A DNA stretch of 19,824 bases from JAEKLB01 sp050249235 (GTDB lineage Bacteria; Actinomycetota; Acidimicrobiia; Acidimicrobiales; CADCSY01). The notes beneath the pieces were generated by a model, which saw nothing but the letters and a program-made list of their open reading frames with translations, did no database searches and was not told where the DNA came from. Shown in pieces: positions 1 through 7,335 of this stretch. A program made the position numbers and the translations under genes. Where the stretch lies: positions 1 through 19,824 of the forward strand of contig JBFWQW010000053.1 in assembly GCA_050249235.1 (NCBI GenBank), read 5' to 3'. Position 1 is the stretch's first letter; each line of letters begins with the position of its first letter.

Positions 1-113
1 GGATCAAGCGCGTCGGGTTCGGGTTCCGGTGCTTCGCCCACTACCGCACCCGCGTCCTGCTCTACGCCGGCAAGCCGAACTGGGACCTACTCGCCACCGT
101 CACACCCCGCTGA
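1..113 (+). CDS. ISL3-family transposase, C-terminal 36 residues (partial)
   Basis: The reading frame beginning at base 3 is open from the window edge and encodes 36 residues before TGA at 111-113. The tail contains FGFRCFAHYRTRVLLYAGKP followed by NWDLLATVTPR. This pattern, with the FGF, YR.R.LLYAG and NWDLL elements, is the typical C-terminus of actinobacterial ISL3 (DDE) transposases. The catalytic DDE residues would be upstream, outside the window. It overlaps the last 14 bases of the convergent recombinase gene, because that gene reads into the end of the insertion sequence. Whether the transposase is intact cannot be judged here. Confidence 0.7.
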   Translation, partial: IKRVGFGFRCFAHYRTRVLLYAGKPNWDLLATVTPR

Positions 114-127
114 AATCCGAAGAGCCC
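1..127 (+). mobile_element. Right end of an ISL3-type insertion sequence
   Basis: The transposase tail ends at the stop codon at 111-113, and 14 bases later the sequence reads GAAGAGCC, ending at 127. Read from outside in (minus strand) this is GGCTCTTCGGATTTC, which matches the GGCTCTTC-type tips I recall for ISL3-family inverted repeats. I therefore place the element boundary at 127. ISL3 elements usually duplicate 8 bases of target, which would make 128-135 (CGTTTCGG) the duplicated site. The left end lies outside the window, so neither the paired inverted repeat nor the other target copy can be checked. The boundary falls inside the reading frame of the minus-strand recombinase. Confidence 0.6.
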
Positions 128-1554
128 GTTTCGGCGGCGGCGAGCTCGGTCTGGATCTTGCGGGTGGTCGCCGTGGCGAGCTGCGGGTCCATCCCGGCCC
201 GGATGGCGTCGAGGACCCGGTCGAGCTCGACGGGAAGCTCCCGGAGCGCCCGACGGGAGGCCTGGACGTGGGCCGGTTCCGGCTGCTCGGCCTCAGCGGC
301 GAGCACCGCGGCGACCGTCTCGGCTCGATGGTCGGCGTCGGTGAGGCGGCCGAGCCAGGGGTCGAGGGCGGAGACGATGCGCTCTTCCCGGACCGCGGTC
401 GTCCTCGGATGGCTGCCGGTGTCGGCGTAGTCGGGCCGCTGGGCGTTGCACCGGTAGTAGGGCTTGCCCTTGAGGGTCGCGCCGTGCATCGACCGCCCGC
501 AAGCCGAGCAGCGCAGCATCCCGGCGAGCAGGTACTTGCCGGGCTCGGCCCTCGGTCGGCGTCGAGCTGGGCCGCGGGAGTTGGTGATCCGGGCGTTGAC
601 CCGCTGCCAGAGGTCCTCGTCGACGAGCGCCGGCCACGCTGGCTCGTCGCTGGTGACCCATTCCCCGGTCGGCTGCCACCGCTGCCGACTCGTCGTGCCG
701 GCGGCAGGGTCGGTGGGGTCGATGAGCTCGTCCTTGCGGCGCTGCCGCCCGACGACTTGGTGGCCGAGGTAGCGCGGATTGGTCAGGATCGCTCGCACCG
801 CCGACCCGCCCCACACACCGGCCGAGCGAGGGTGCCTGGTCGGCCCGACCTCGCCGGGGGAGGGGAGACCGACGCGCTCGAGGATTGTGGCGATGGAGCG
901 GTATCCGACGCCGGCGTCGAACAGATCGAAGATCCGCCGCACGACCGGCGCCGTGTCGGGATCGGGCTCGAGGACCCGGAGCTTGATCCCCGCGGCGGCC
1001 TTGGCGCGTTGCGGGTGGGGCTGGTCGGTGTCGACGAGCCGGTACCCGTAGTTCGGTCGCCCGCCGAGCCACCGTCCGGCCGCGCCGTGGGCGAGCATGG
1101 CGTTGCGGGTGCGGACCTGGAGCCGCCGTCGCTCGGCCTTGGAGAGCCCGCCGAAGAGGCTCATGAGCATCTCGTGGCCCTCGCTGTCGGGGTCGATCCG
1201 TCCGCCGAGCTCGGGGACCCACAGCTCGATGCCGTAGTGGGTCAGCTGCGGGAACACGAGCTGGAACTGCCCGCCGGAGAACGCCCGCTGCGGCTCGGCG
1301 ATCACCAGCGCCGACCATCCCCGCCCCGGGTTCGTCGCATCGGCGAGCAGCCGGGCCGCTTCCGGACGCCGCGCCCACGGCCGTTCCCGGGTCACGTCGA
1401 TGTCGTGGTAGGTGGCCACGATCACCCCGCCGGCGGGGGTGACGAGCCGGGTGGCGATGTCGAGCTGCCAGCGCTTCGAGTCCTCAGGCGACTGCTGATC
1501 GTCGGTGCTCGTGCGGATGTACGCCGCACACGCCAGGGAGGGTGAGCTGCTCAT
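100..1554 (-). CDS. Large serine recombinase, 3' end replaced by IS sequence
   Basis: Encodes 484 residues. The resolvase domain covers about residues 8-155, with the catalytic serine in YIRTSTDDQQS (R14, S16, Q20) and the EPQRAF segment near residue 100. It is followed by the LGGRPNYGYRL linker, a Recombinase domain at about 185-310 (RAILTNPRYLGHQV), and a zinc-ribbon-like part (CSAC, then YYRC) near residues 345-370. A helical tail follows. Such proteins integrate or excise mobile DNA by a Ser-linked double-strand break and rejoining. The ATG at 1554 leaves 11 residues before the conserved tyrosine, which is normal. The last eight codons (GSSDFSGV, stop) are encoded by the tip of the neighbouring insertion sequence, so the native C-terminus is lost. 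The catalytic domain is whole, so activity is possible but uncertain. Confidence 0.88.
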   Translation of the reverse strand: MSSSPSLACAAYIRTSTDDQQSPEDSKRWQLDIATRLVTPAGGVIVATYHDIDVTRERPWARRPEAARLLADATNPGRGWSALVIAEPQRAFSGGQFQLVFPQLTHYGIELWVPELGGRIDPDSEGHEMLMSLFGGLSKAERRRLQVRTRNAMLAHGAAGRWLGGRPNYGYRLVDTDQPHPQRAKAAAGIKLRVLEPDPDTAPVVRRIFDLFDAGVGYRSIATILERVGLPSPGEVGPTRHPRSAGVWGGSAVRAILTNPRYLGHQVVGRQRRKDELIDPTDPAAGTTSRQRWQPTGEWVTSDEPAWPALVDEDLWQRVNARITNSRGPARRRPRAEPGKYLLAGMLRCSACGRSMHGATLKGKPYYRCNAQRPDYADTGSHPRTTAVREERIVSALDPWLGRLTDADHRAETVAAVLAAEAEQPEPAHVQASRRALRELPVELDRVLDAIRAGMDPQLATATTRKIQTELAAAETGSSDFSGV

Positions 1555-1735
1555 GGTCCAAGTCTCGCCCGTCGGGTTCTCCGGTCGCCCGGAGGTCGTG
1601 CGCTTCCAGGTACGCCCGGATGATCTCGCCCAGCACCCCGGCCGCCCTTGCCGGGATCGTCGTCGGTGCGGGGCCCTCGACCCGTACCGCCGCCGCCGGG
1701 CACCACCCCGGCGTGCTGTCCGTCCTCGTCGCCAC
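1484..1735 (-). CDS. Possible small protein upstream of the recombinase
   Basis: An 83-residue frame with a GTG start at 1735 overlaps the recombinase start by 71 bases on the same strand. The middle (GVLGEIIRAYLEAHDLRATG) reads like a genuine amphipathic helix, whereas the ends are low in information. There is no clear Shine-Dalgarno sequence. I do not recognise a family. The long overlap argues against it; a plausible helix and a position directly upstream of a recombinase argue mildly for it. It may be a chance frame in GC-rich DNA. Confidence 0.25.
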   Translation of the reverse strand: MATRTDSTPGWCPAAAVRVEGPAPTTIPARAAGVLGEIIRAYLEAHDLRATGEPDGRDLDHEQLTLPGVCGVHPHEHRRSAVA

Positions 1736-1949
1736 GACCCATGACCCAGCGCCGCCTGGCGTGGGCGTTACAGGAACCTCGCCTGGCCCCCGGCCGCGTG
1801 ATGGTCATCCGGCCAGCCGGACCGGTGACCACCGTCGATCGGGACCGACCTGGGATCAGCACACAGATAATCACCATGGGTGTGCACCCGGTCCGCCGGG
1901 ACTCACGAGGCGCCGATGCCGCGGTTCCACCCCGCCATCCGACGAACCC

Positions 1950-1963
1950 GAACGGGCCCGTTC
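1950..1963. repeat. 14-base perfect palindrome
   Basis: GAACGGGCCCGTTC reads the same on both strands without a spacer. It lies in the non-coding gap about 300 bases upstream of hsdR, and a partial copy of its right arm (CCCGTTCC) follows at once. It could bind a dimeric protein. In DNA this GC-rich, a chance origin is possible. Confidence 0.45.
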
Positions 1964-2076
1964 CCGTTCCGGGCATCGGGATCATCGAGCCGAAGCGCGC
2001 CATTGGGCGAGCGGCCCACGCCGGGACGCGGTCGTGCTGCTGAGCTGGGCTGATCCCGCAGCACTCGAATCGGGAC

Positions 2077-2097
2077 CGGGCGTTGCGCGAACGCTCG
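2077..2097. repeat. Inverted repeat with 8-base arms
   Basis: CGGGCGTT and AACGCTCG flank the 5-base centre GCGCG with one mismatch; the inner five pairs (GCGTT/AACGC) are perfect. It lies about 160 bases upstream of the hsdR start. Candidate operator or recombinase half-site pair; no function is shown. Confidence 0.4.
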
Positions 2098-2106
2098 GGA
2101 GCACCA

Positions 2107-2134
2107 CCGGGACCAACTCCGGGACTTGTCCCGG
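2107..2134. repeat. CCGGGAC repeat cluster (direct plus inverted)
   Basis: CCGGGAC occurs at 2107-2113 and again at 2119-2125. The second copy is followed after TT by its inverse GTCCCGG at 2128-2134, giving a perfect 7-base hairpin or operator-like dyad. Two same-direction copies plus one inverted copy within 28 bases, 124 bases before the hsdR start, resemble a protein-binding array more than chance. The binding partner is unknown. Confidence 0.45.
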
Positions 2135-2257
2135 GCCCCAGCTGTGGCAGGCATTGCGGTCTCGGGCAACGTCGGTGGGCAGGCCGGAAGCCGGTCACGG
2201 CGGATCGATACCTCGTACCGTGTCGGGCATGGCGCCGCAGGCTGCGGACGAAGGCGC

Positions 2258-4063
2258 GTGAGTAGCGACGCCTACCTCCCTGCGGAGGCGCGCGCCCGCG
2301 TGGAGATCGATCGCCAGCTCGCCGAGTGCGGCTGGCTGGTCCAGGACCGCACGGAGATGAACCTGTACGCCGGCCAGGGCGTGGCCGTCCGGGAGTTCAT
2401 CATGGCCCCCGGGCACGGCCGGGCCGACTACCTGCTGTTCGTCGATGGCAAGGCGGTCGGGGCGATCGAGGCGAAGCCGTCGGGCACGCCGCTGGCCGGG
2501 GTCGAGTCGCAGTCGGCGAAGTACGCGGCCGGGCTGCCGCAGGGGTTGACGGCGCTGGTGTCGCCGCTGCCGTTCCTGTACGAGTCGACCGGCGACGAGA
2601 CGATGTTCACCGACGGGTTCGACCCCGAACCTCGATCCCGGCCCGTGGTGACCTTCCACCGCCCTGAGACGATGGCTCGCTGGCTGCGGCAGTGGCAGGA
2701 CGACGCGGAGGGCGGGTCGTTGCGAGCGCGGCTCGACCGGCTGAAGCCCGTGGGCCCCGACGGGTTGCGGCGGATTCAGGTGACGGCGATCGACGCCATC
2801 GAGGGTTCGATGGTCCACAACCATCCCCGGGCGCTGGCGCAGATGGCGACCGGCAGCGGCAAGACGTTCATGGCCGCCAACCTCGCCTACCGGCTGGTCC
2901 AGACCGCTGGCGCCGAAAGGGTGCTGTTCCTGGTCGACCGGGCCAACCTGGGCCGACAGACGCTGCGGGAGTTCCAGCAGTTCGCCACGCCCGGCGACGG
3001 CCGGAAGTTCACCGACCTCTACAACGTCCAGTGGCTGACCTCGAACCGCATCGACCCCGCCGCCCGGGTCGTCATCACCACCGTGCAGCGGCTCTACTCG
3101 ATGCTGCGGGGCGAGGCCGAGCTGCCCGAGGACGCCGACGAGATGTCCGGATCGGAGATCGAGCCGGAGCGCCCGGTCGAGGTGGCCTACAGCCCGAAGA
3201 TCCCGATCGAGTCCTTCGACGTGGTGATCGTCGATGAGTGCCACCGGTCGATCTACGGGGTGTGGCGCCAGGTCATCGAGTACTTCGACGCCTTCCTCGT
3301 CGGGCTCACCGCCACCCCGGCCAAGCAGACCTTCGGGTTCTTCAACCAGAACCTCGTCGTCGAGTACGGCCACCCCGAAGCGGTGGCCGACGGCGTGAAC
3401 GTCGACTTCGACGTGTACCGGATCCGCACGAGGATCTCCGAGCAGGGCTCGACCGTCGACGCCGGCCTGGTCACCAGGTTCCGCGAGCGCGAGACCCGCA
3501 AGATCCGCCTGGAGAAGCTCGACGAGGACGTCGTCTACGACGCCCGCCAGCTCGACCGAGATGTCGTGGCCGTCGACCAGATCCGCACCGTCATCCGCAC
3601 CTTCCGCGACAACCTGTTCAAGCCCCTCGACGACGGCGGGATCTTTCCCGGCCGCTCCGAGGTGCCGAAGACGCTGATCTTCGCCAAGGACGACAGCCAC
3701 GCGGATGACATCGTGCGGATCTGCCGGGAGGAGTTCGGGCGGGGCAACGACTTCGCCGTGAAGATCACCTACCGCACCACCGGCGTGAGGCCCGAGGACC
3801 TGCTCAACCAGTTCCGCAACAGCTTCAACCGGGGTCGGACGGTCGTCATCACCGGTGCGAGTCGTGGCATCGGCAAGCGGCTCGCGGTCGAGTTCGGCAG
3901 CCGAGGCGCGAACGTCGTCGTGGCGGCGAGGACGGTGGAACCGCACCGCGGCTGTCGGGCTCGATCGTCGAGGCCGTCGAGGCGGCGGGTGGTCACGCGC
4001 TCGCCGTCAAGACCGTGGTCAACGTCGTCGCGAGCGACGACCCGATGCGGTACACCGGGCTGA
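2258..4063 (+). pseudogene. hsdR: Truncated type I restriction subunit HsdR fused to a dehydrogenase fragment
   Basis: The GTG at 2258 gives the usual HsdR beginning; the frame is open further upstream but without family-like sequence. Residues 1-524 are good HsdR: nuclease core with D57 and E71-A-K73, Walker A TGSGKT at 198-203, DECH at 326-329 and TATP at 351-354. The protein translocates DNA by ATP hydrolysis and cuts it, within a complex with HsdM and HsdS. Homology stops at FRNSFN (about residue 524, base 3829), where intact relatives continue with the rest of the second helicase domain and a C-terminal coupling domain. The frame instead runs into a dehydrogenase start (GRTVVITGASRGIG) and then nonsense up to TGA at 4061-4063. 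With key helicase motifs lost and no hsdM or hsdS nearby, it is almost certainly inactive in restriction. Confidence 0.85.
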
Positions 4064-4104
4064 TTCTCCGCGCTGCGGCGTTCGTCGACGAGCACGGGCT
4101 CTGA
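3833..4104 (+). pseudogene. Short-chain dehydrogenase remnant with frameshift
   Basis: From about 3833 the hsdR frame encodes GRTVVITGASRGIGKRLAVE and then ANVVVAARTVEPH. This is the nucleotide-binding start (TGxxxGIG motif) of a short-chain dehydrogenase/reductase, most like the HSDL2-type subfamily in which ARTxxPH follows the second strand. Near 3940-3950 the matching sequence shifts to the frame of base 3952 (LSGSIVEAVEAAGGHALAVK), as expected after an indel. The frame then continues through an unrecognised tail to TGA at 4102-4104. The start codon, catalytic Ser-Tyr-Lys region and C-terminus are all missing, so this is a relic. Such enzymes commonly sit in lipid catabolism loci. Confidence 0.7.
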
Positions 4105-4121
4105 TGCGGCGTCGCCCGTCC

Positions 4122-4141
4122 TTCGTTCGTTCGTCCGTTCG
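4122..4141. repeat. TTCG tetranucleotide repeat, five units
   Basis: TTCGTTCGTTCGTCCGTTCG is five TTCG units with one base changed in the fourth. It lies between the dehydrogenase and thiolase remnants. A short array like this can slip during replication; here it probably only marks decayed sequence. Confidence 0.5.
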
Positions 4142-4186
4142 GCGCGTGAAGTCGTCGACTCGAACGTGAGGGGGACCCGATGGCCC

Positions 4187-4318
4187 GGGAACCTGTCCGA
4201 CGAGACCGCGATCGTCGGCATCGGGCAGGCGCCCTGCTACGGGCGCGGCGGCTAGCCGCACGCCGAGTTCAGGATGGCCCAAGAGGCCGTACTCGCGGCG
4301 GCTGCCGATGCCGGCCTG
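4187..4318 (+). pseudogene. N-terminal remnant of a thiolase-superfamily gene
   Basis: One frame reads GNLSDETAIVGIGQAPCYGR and, after an in-frame TAG at 4253-4255, PHAEFRMAQEAVLAAAADAG. Acetyl-CoA acetyltransferase/lipid-transfer thiolases typically begin with a TAIVGIGQT segment followed by a helix ending in DAGL, so this is a recognisable N-terminus broken by a stop. No start codon fits well, and nothing thiolase-like follows 4318. The overlapping plus-strand frame starting at 4180 (MAREPV) is Arg-rich and shows no family signal. The remnant lies next to the dehydrogenase relic, suggesting a deleted lipid-metabolism locus. Confidence 0.6.
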
Positions 4319-4377
4319 AGGACTTGGCCGCGCTGGCTCGGCTCCTTCTAAGCGAGGAGGGCGTGGCCTCGTAGCGT

Positions 4378-4504
4378 GCAGGTTCGCCCGCATGCCTGCA
4401 GCGGCGTCGGCGACCCATCCGGGATCGCCGTACGCGGGGTCGTCCGGTTCGACCCGCACGGTGGTCGAGAAGCGATACGTACGAGGAGCAGCAGCAGCGG
4501 CCAT
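4378..4504 (-). pseudogene. Possible 5' fragment of an unknown gene
   Basis: From ATG at 4504 the minus strand encodes about 42 residues including TYRFSTTVRVEPDDPAYGDP and then GWVADAAAGM. These have the balanced composition of a real protein, unlike the Arg/Pro-rich sequence that follows below about 4378. I do not recognise the family. It fits the pattern of broken gene ends in this stretch, but chance cannot be excluded. Confidence 0.2.
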
Positions 4505-4647
4505 GGTTCGTCGCTTCGCTCGAGTCGACCCGTGCAGAATGACGGCGTGATCGGTGCCGTCGTCGCGACGCCGCCCGACGACTGGGCACGGCGCACCGCA
4601 ACCCTCGTCGGGCCCATGTGGAGGTCACCCGAGATGAGATTCCGAGC

Positions 4648-5355
4648 ATGACCCCCGACCTCGCGCCGCTCCCGGAGGACTGGGAACGCGGCCTCGCCGT
4701 CGTCGCCCACCCGGACGACATGGAGTACGGGGCCGCGTCGGCCGTGGCCCGGTGGACGGCCCAGGGAAAGCACGTCGTCTACGTGCTCGTCACCGACGGC
4801 GAAGCGGGGATCGCGACGATGCCACCCGAGCGGGCCGGGCCCGTGCGCCGCGAAGAGCAGAGGGCCGCATGTGCGGCAGTCGGGGTCAACGAGGTCGACT
4901 TCCTCGGCTACCCCGACGGCCAGGTCATCGAAGGCCTCGCCCTTCGGGCCGACCTCGCCGCTGCGCTCCGCCGCCATCGCCCTGACGTCGTGCTGTCGAT
5001 CAACCACCGGGACTCGTGGGGTGGCCCGAGCTGGAACCACGCTGACCATCGCGCCGTCGGCCGGTCGTTGCTCGACGCGGCGCGTGACGCCGCAACGGGT
5101 TGGCTGTTTCCCGAGCGCGGCGATCCGTGGTCGGGTGTCCGGTTCGTCGCCTTCAACGGGAGTCCGCACCCGACCCACGCCGTCGACGTGACCGGCACCA
5201 TCGACGCGGGTACAGCGTCGTTGCGGTGCCACCGCGCCTATCTCGACGCCATCGGTCAGGACCAGCCCGACCAATTCCTCCGCTGTGCCGCCGAGGCAGG
5301 CGGCCGTCGGCTCGGCGTGCCGCTGGCGACGACGTTCGAGGTCGTCGACGTGTGA
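4648..5355 (+). CDS. LmbE/PIG-L family zinc-dependent deacetylase
   Basis: Encodes 235 residues, the normal length for compact LmbE proteins. The family removes acetyl groups from N-acetylglucosamine-type substrates, for example in mycothiol or antibiotic biosynthesis. The zinc site is visible: AHPDDMEYG near the start (H21, D23, D24) and the second metal-binding segment NHADHRAVG (H131, D133, H134). YVLVTDGEAG and FLGYPDGQV are family strands. The ATG at 4648 places AHPDD at the usual distance; an ATG at 4618 would add ten residues without family sequence. A 34-codon frame from GTG 4548 ends in an ATGA overlap with this start. There is no signal peptide, so the protein is probably cytoplasmic. 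The true substrate cannot be told from the sequence. Confidence 0.88.
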   Translation: MTPDLAPLPEDWERGLAVVAHPDDMEYGAASAVARWTAQGKHVVYVLVTDGEAGIATMPPERAGPVRREEQRAACAAVGVNEVDFLGYPDGQVIEGLALRADLAAALRRHRPDVVLSINHRDSWGGPSWNHADHRAVGRSLLDAARDAATGWLFPERGDPWSGVRFVAFNGSPHPTHAVDVTGTIDAGTASLRCHRAYLDAIGQDQPDQFLRCAAEAGGRRLGVPLATTFEVVDV

Positions 5356-5761
5356 AGCGAGGAGACGCTGTCGAAGGGGGGAATGTGTGCCCCTCCCGAC
5401 GCTCCTTTCGAGTCGGCCCGAGCCGGCTGTGGTGATGGGTGCAAGAGCCGAGGATCCGCCGACGTCGGTCTCCACGTCCGCACGACCAGCTCATTGGTCA
5501 TCATCGACCACGTCGACACCCACCCAGGACCGATCGGTCGGCGGGGGCTGGGACTGGTCCGCTCCCTGAGCTCGCCATGTGCCTCAACCGACTCCTTAAC
5601 GCCGTCAAGGAGAGGTCGTCGGGCAGGAGATCGCGCCGGCCCGGGCGCCAGACCCTTCTCCACGAGCCGCCGAGTCCGGCACCTCCGGACGGCCCGCCGC
5701 AGCGCCATGCTGTGACCTTCGCCCCTGATCGGGAACGACGGGGCCTCGGCACCATGACCCG
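5356..5761. other. 406-base stretch without a supported gene
   Basis: Frames on both strands are rich in Arg, Pro and Ser and show no recognisable domain. A plus-strand frame (ATG at 5577 or further upstream) ends in a GTGA overlap with the following gene, but its product is a basic, low-complexity string. I see no RNA gene, clear hairpin terminator or repeat. Confidence 0.5.
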
Positions 5762-6751
5762 GTGAGCATCGCATCGCCGGTCGCGCGCCCTGGGGCGGCC
5801 GCCCCGGAGATCTCGTCGGGTCGCCCGGCCCGGGCACGACGACGATGGATCGTCGGCATCGTGGCCGCCTTCGCCATCGTCGTGGCCGCGATCGGGGCTG
5901 CCCATCGCGGCGTCATCGTGGCGACGGCGTCGCATCGCATCGGGGGGCCGGCTCAGACCTGGGAGCCGATCGCGATGCCGCCGGAAGCGCAGCCGTGGCT
6001 GCGGGTCGCGCTCGTGGGGGACGTCGGCGACGGTGACGACCGCGAGCTCGAGACCGCGGCCGCGATCGCGGCGCAGTCACGGGTCGACCGGTACGACATC
6101 CTGATGCTGCTGGGCGACAACGTGTACCCGTCCGGTGATCCGGCGCGGATCCAGGCGACGGTCTTCGGCCCGTTCGCACCGCTGCTGGATGCTGGCGCGG
6201 AGCTGTTCGCGGTCCTCGGCAACCACGACGTGCGGAGCGGCAGGGGCGACGCCCAGCTCGAGGCGCTCGGCATGCCCGGTCGTTGGTACGCGGTCGAGCG
6301 CGGCGACATGCTGGGCATCGCGCTCGACAGCACCAGGCCGACAGACCCGGACCAGCTGGCGTGGTTGGAGGAGACGCTGGCCGGGAGCGACGCCACCTGG
6401 AAGCTCGTCGGGTTCCACCACCCGCCGTACTCGAGCGGAGTGCACGGGTCCGACGAGGTGGTGCGGGCGGCGTTCGTGCCGCTGTTCGAGCGGTACGGCG
6501 TGCAGCTCGTGTTCTCCGGCCACGAGCACGACTACCAGCGAAGCGACCCGATCAACGGCGTGACCTACATCGTGACCGGCGCCGGGTCACGGACGCGCCG
6601 CACCGGGAGGGAGGACTTCACCGCCGTGTCCTACTCCACCCGCCACTACGTGGACATCAACGTCTACGACGACCACATCCTGCTGCGAGCGATCGACCAC
6701 GACGGGAAGCAGTTCGACGAGGCGGTCATACCGACCCGGATGCCCGGCTGA
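5762..6751 (+). CDS. Membrane-anchored metallophosphoesterase
   Basis: Encodes 329 residues with a GTG start. Residues 24-28 (ARARR) precede one hydrophobic segment, about 29-47 (WIVGIVAAFAIVVAAIGAA), so the enzyme is probably held on the outer face of the membrane by an uncleaved anchor. The calcineurin-like metal site is complete: D87 in VALVGDVGD, GDN at 118-120, GNHD at 153-156, the histidine pair in GFHHPPYSSG at 218-220, and GHEHDYQR at 253-260. The arrangement resembles purple acid phosphatase/PhoD-like enzymes that release phosphate from monoesters, but substrate choice is unknown. An upstream ATG at 5754 stops after three codons, and CACCAT lies six bases before the GTG, so a leaderless message is possible. 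It probably forms its own transcription unit. Confidence 0.9.
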   Translation: MSIASPVARPGAAAPEISSGRPARARRRWIVGIVAAFAIVVAAIGAAHRGVIVATASHRIGGPAQTWEPIAMPPEAQPWLRVALVGDVGDGDDRELETAAAIAAQSRVDRYDILMLLGDNVYPSGDPARIQATVFGPFAPLLDAGAELFAVLGNHDVRSGRGDAQLEALGMPGRWYAVERGDMLGIALDSTRPTDPDQLAWLEETLAGSDATWKLVGFHHPPYSSGVHGSDEVVRAAFVPLFERYGVQLVFSGHEHDYQRSDPINGVTYIVTGAGSRTRRTGREDFTAVSYSTRHYVDINVYDDHILLRAIDHDGKQFDEAVIPTRMPG

Positions 6752-6833
6752 GCCCGCCCGGCGGACCTGGTCGTCGAGAGAGCGGCCCGGCGTGCCGCTT
6801 CAGTGCTCGTCCGTCGGGTGGGCCACGGTCCGA

Positions 6834-7133
6834 TCAGGGGAGGAGGTCGAGCTCGACGCGGACCGTGCTGCCGTCGACGAGGCCCTCGGCGGCACGGACG
6901 GACTTCTTCACCGGCAGGACGAAGGTGCCCTGCTTCGAGTCGGGGAAGATCGACGTCGACCAGCGCGTGGAGCCGATCCGGGCCGAGACCCGGATCGAGC
7001 CGAACCCCGATCGAGGACCCTGGGTCTCCTCGATCTCGTCGGCGGCGTCGACGGGCAGGCTGACGAAGTGCCACGCGGCGGTGCCGTCCTGCTCCCACAC
7101 GGTCGCGTCGAACCGGAGCGGTCGCCGGGCCAC
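6834..7133 (-). CDS. DUF1905 domain protein
   Basis: Encodes 99 residues, almost exactly one DUF1905 domain. Family marks are the opening RFDATVWEQDGTAAWHFVSL, the RSGFGSIRVSARIG strand pair, WSTSIFPDSKQGTFVLPVKK and the closing AAEGLVDGSTVRVELDL. The family forms a small beta-barrel, is common in actinobacteria, and is often found alone or fused to a YdeI/OmpD-associated helical part, which is absent here. Its biochemical role is not known. The GTG start at 7133 is supported by a -10 box six bases upstream, which would make the message leaderless. It faces the acyl-CoA synthetase gene across a 202-base divergent gap. Confidence 0.88.
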   Translation of the reverse strand: MARRPLRFDATVWEQDGTAAWHFVSLPVDAADEIEETQGPRSGFGSIRVSARIGSTRWSTSIFPDSKQGTFVLPVKKSVRAAEGLVDGSTVRVELDLLP

Positions 7134-7139
7134 GATCGG

Positions 7140-7145
7140 ACACTA
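7140..7145 (-). promoter_or_regulatory. -10 box for a leaderless DUF1905 message
   Basis: On the minus strand TAGTGT fits the actinobacterial TANNNT -10 pattern and ends six bases before the GTG at 7133. That is the spacing at which transcription would start on the first base of the codon. No Shine-Dalgarno sequence is present between box and start, which agrees. No convincing -35 box is seen. Confidence 0.5.
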
Positions 7146-7335
7146 CGTGCGGCCGAGCCGGCCGGCGGCCCCGGCGCATGACCTGACGGAGCCGTGACGT
7201 CGCCGCGGGCGGAGGGTGCCGCGGGACGGCCCGTCGGACCGCCGCCAGCCGGCGAGGCGTTCCGGCGCTGGAGCGTGGCAGGACCCTGACGGCAGCGGCT
7301 GGCGGGCGGGCGGATCCGCCGCGAACCTCTCTCCC

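Larger units (their letters stand above)
1736..2257. other. Palindrome-rich gap between recombinase and hsdR
   Basis: About 520 bases separate the divergent recombinase and hsdR starts. Frames here on both strands are proline- and arginine-rich and look like shadows, so I see no convincing gene. The stretch holds several short inverted repeats, listed separately, and one AT-richer patch with GATAAT at 1866-1871. That could be a plus-strand -10 box, but no good -35 box lies at the right distance. Given its position it could contain promoters and operators for both genes, or the crossover site used by the recombinase. None of these is proven. Confidence 0.5.

Noticed and set aside
268..1545. 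Plus-strand open frame of 425 codons opposite the recombinase
   Set aside because: Antisense shadow; all conserved motifs lie on the minus strand.
2195..3946. Minus-strand open frame of 583 codons opposite hsdR
   Set aside because: Exact antisense of clear helicase and nuclease motifs, with a composition rich in Val, Asp, Arg and Leu and no recognisable fold.
4180..4374. Plus-strand frame starting MAREPVRRDR
   Set aside because: The Arg-rich product has no family signal, while another frame of the same DNA carries the thiolase start.
5577..5765. Frame ending in a GTGA overlap with the metallophosphoesterase
   Set aside because: The overlap is suggestive but the product is basic and low-complexity without any domain or ribosome site.
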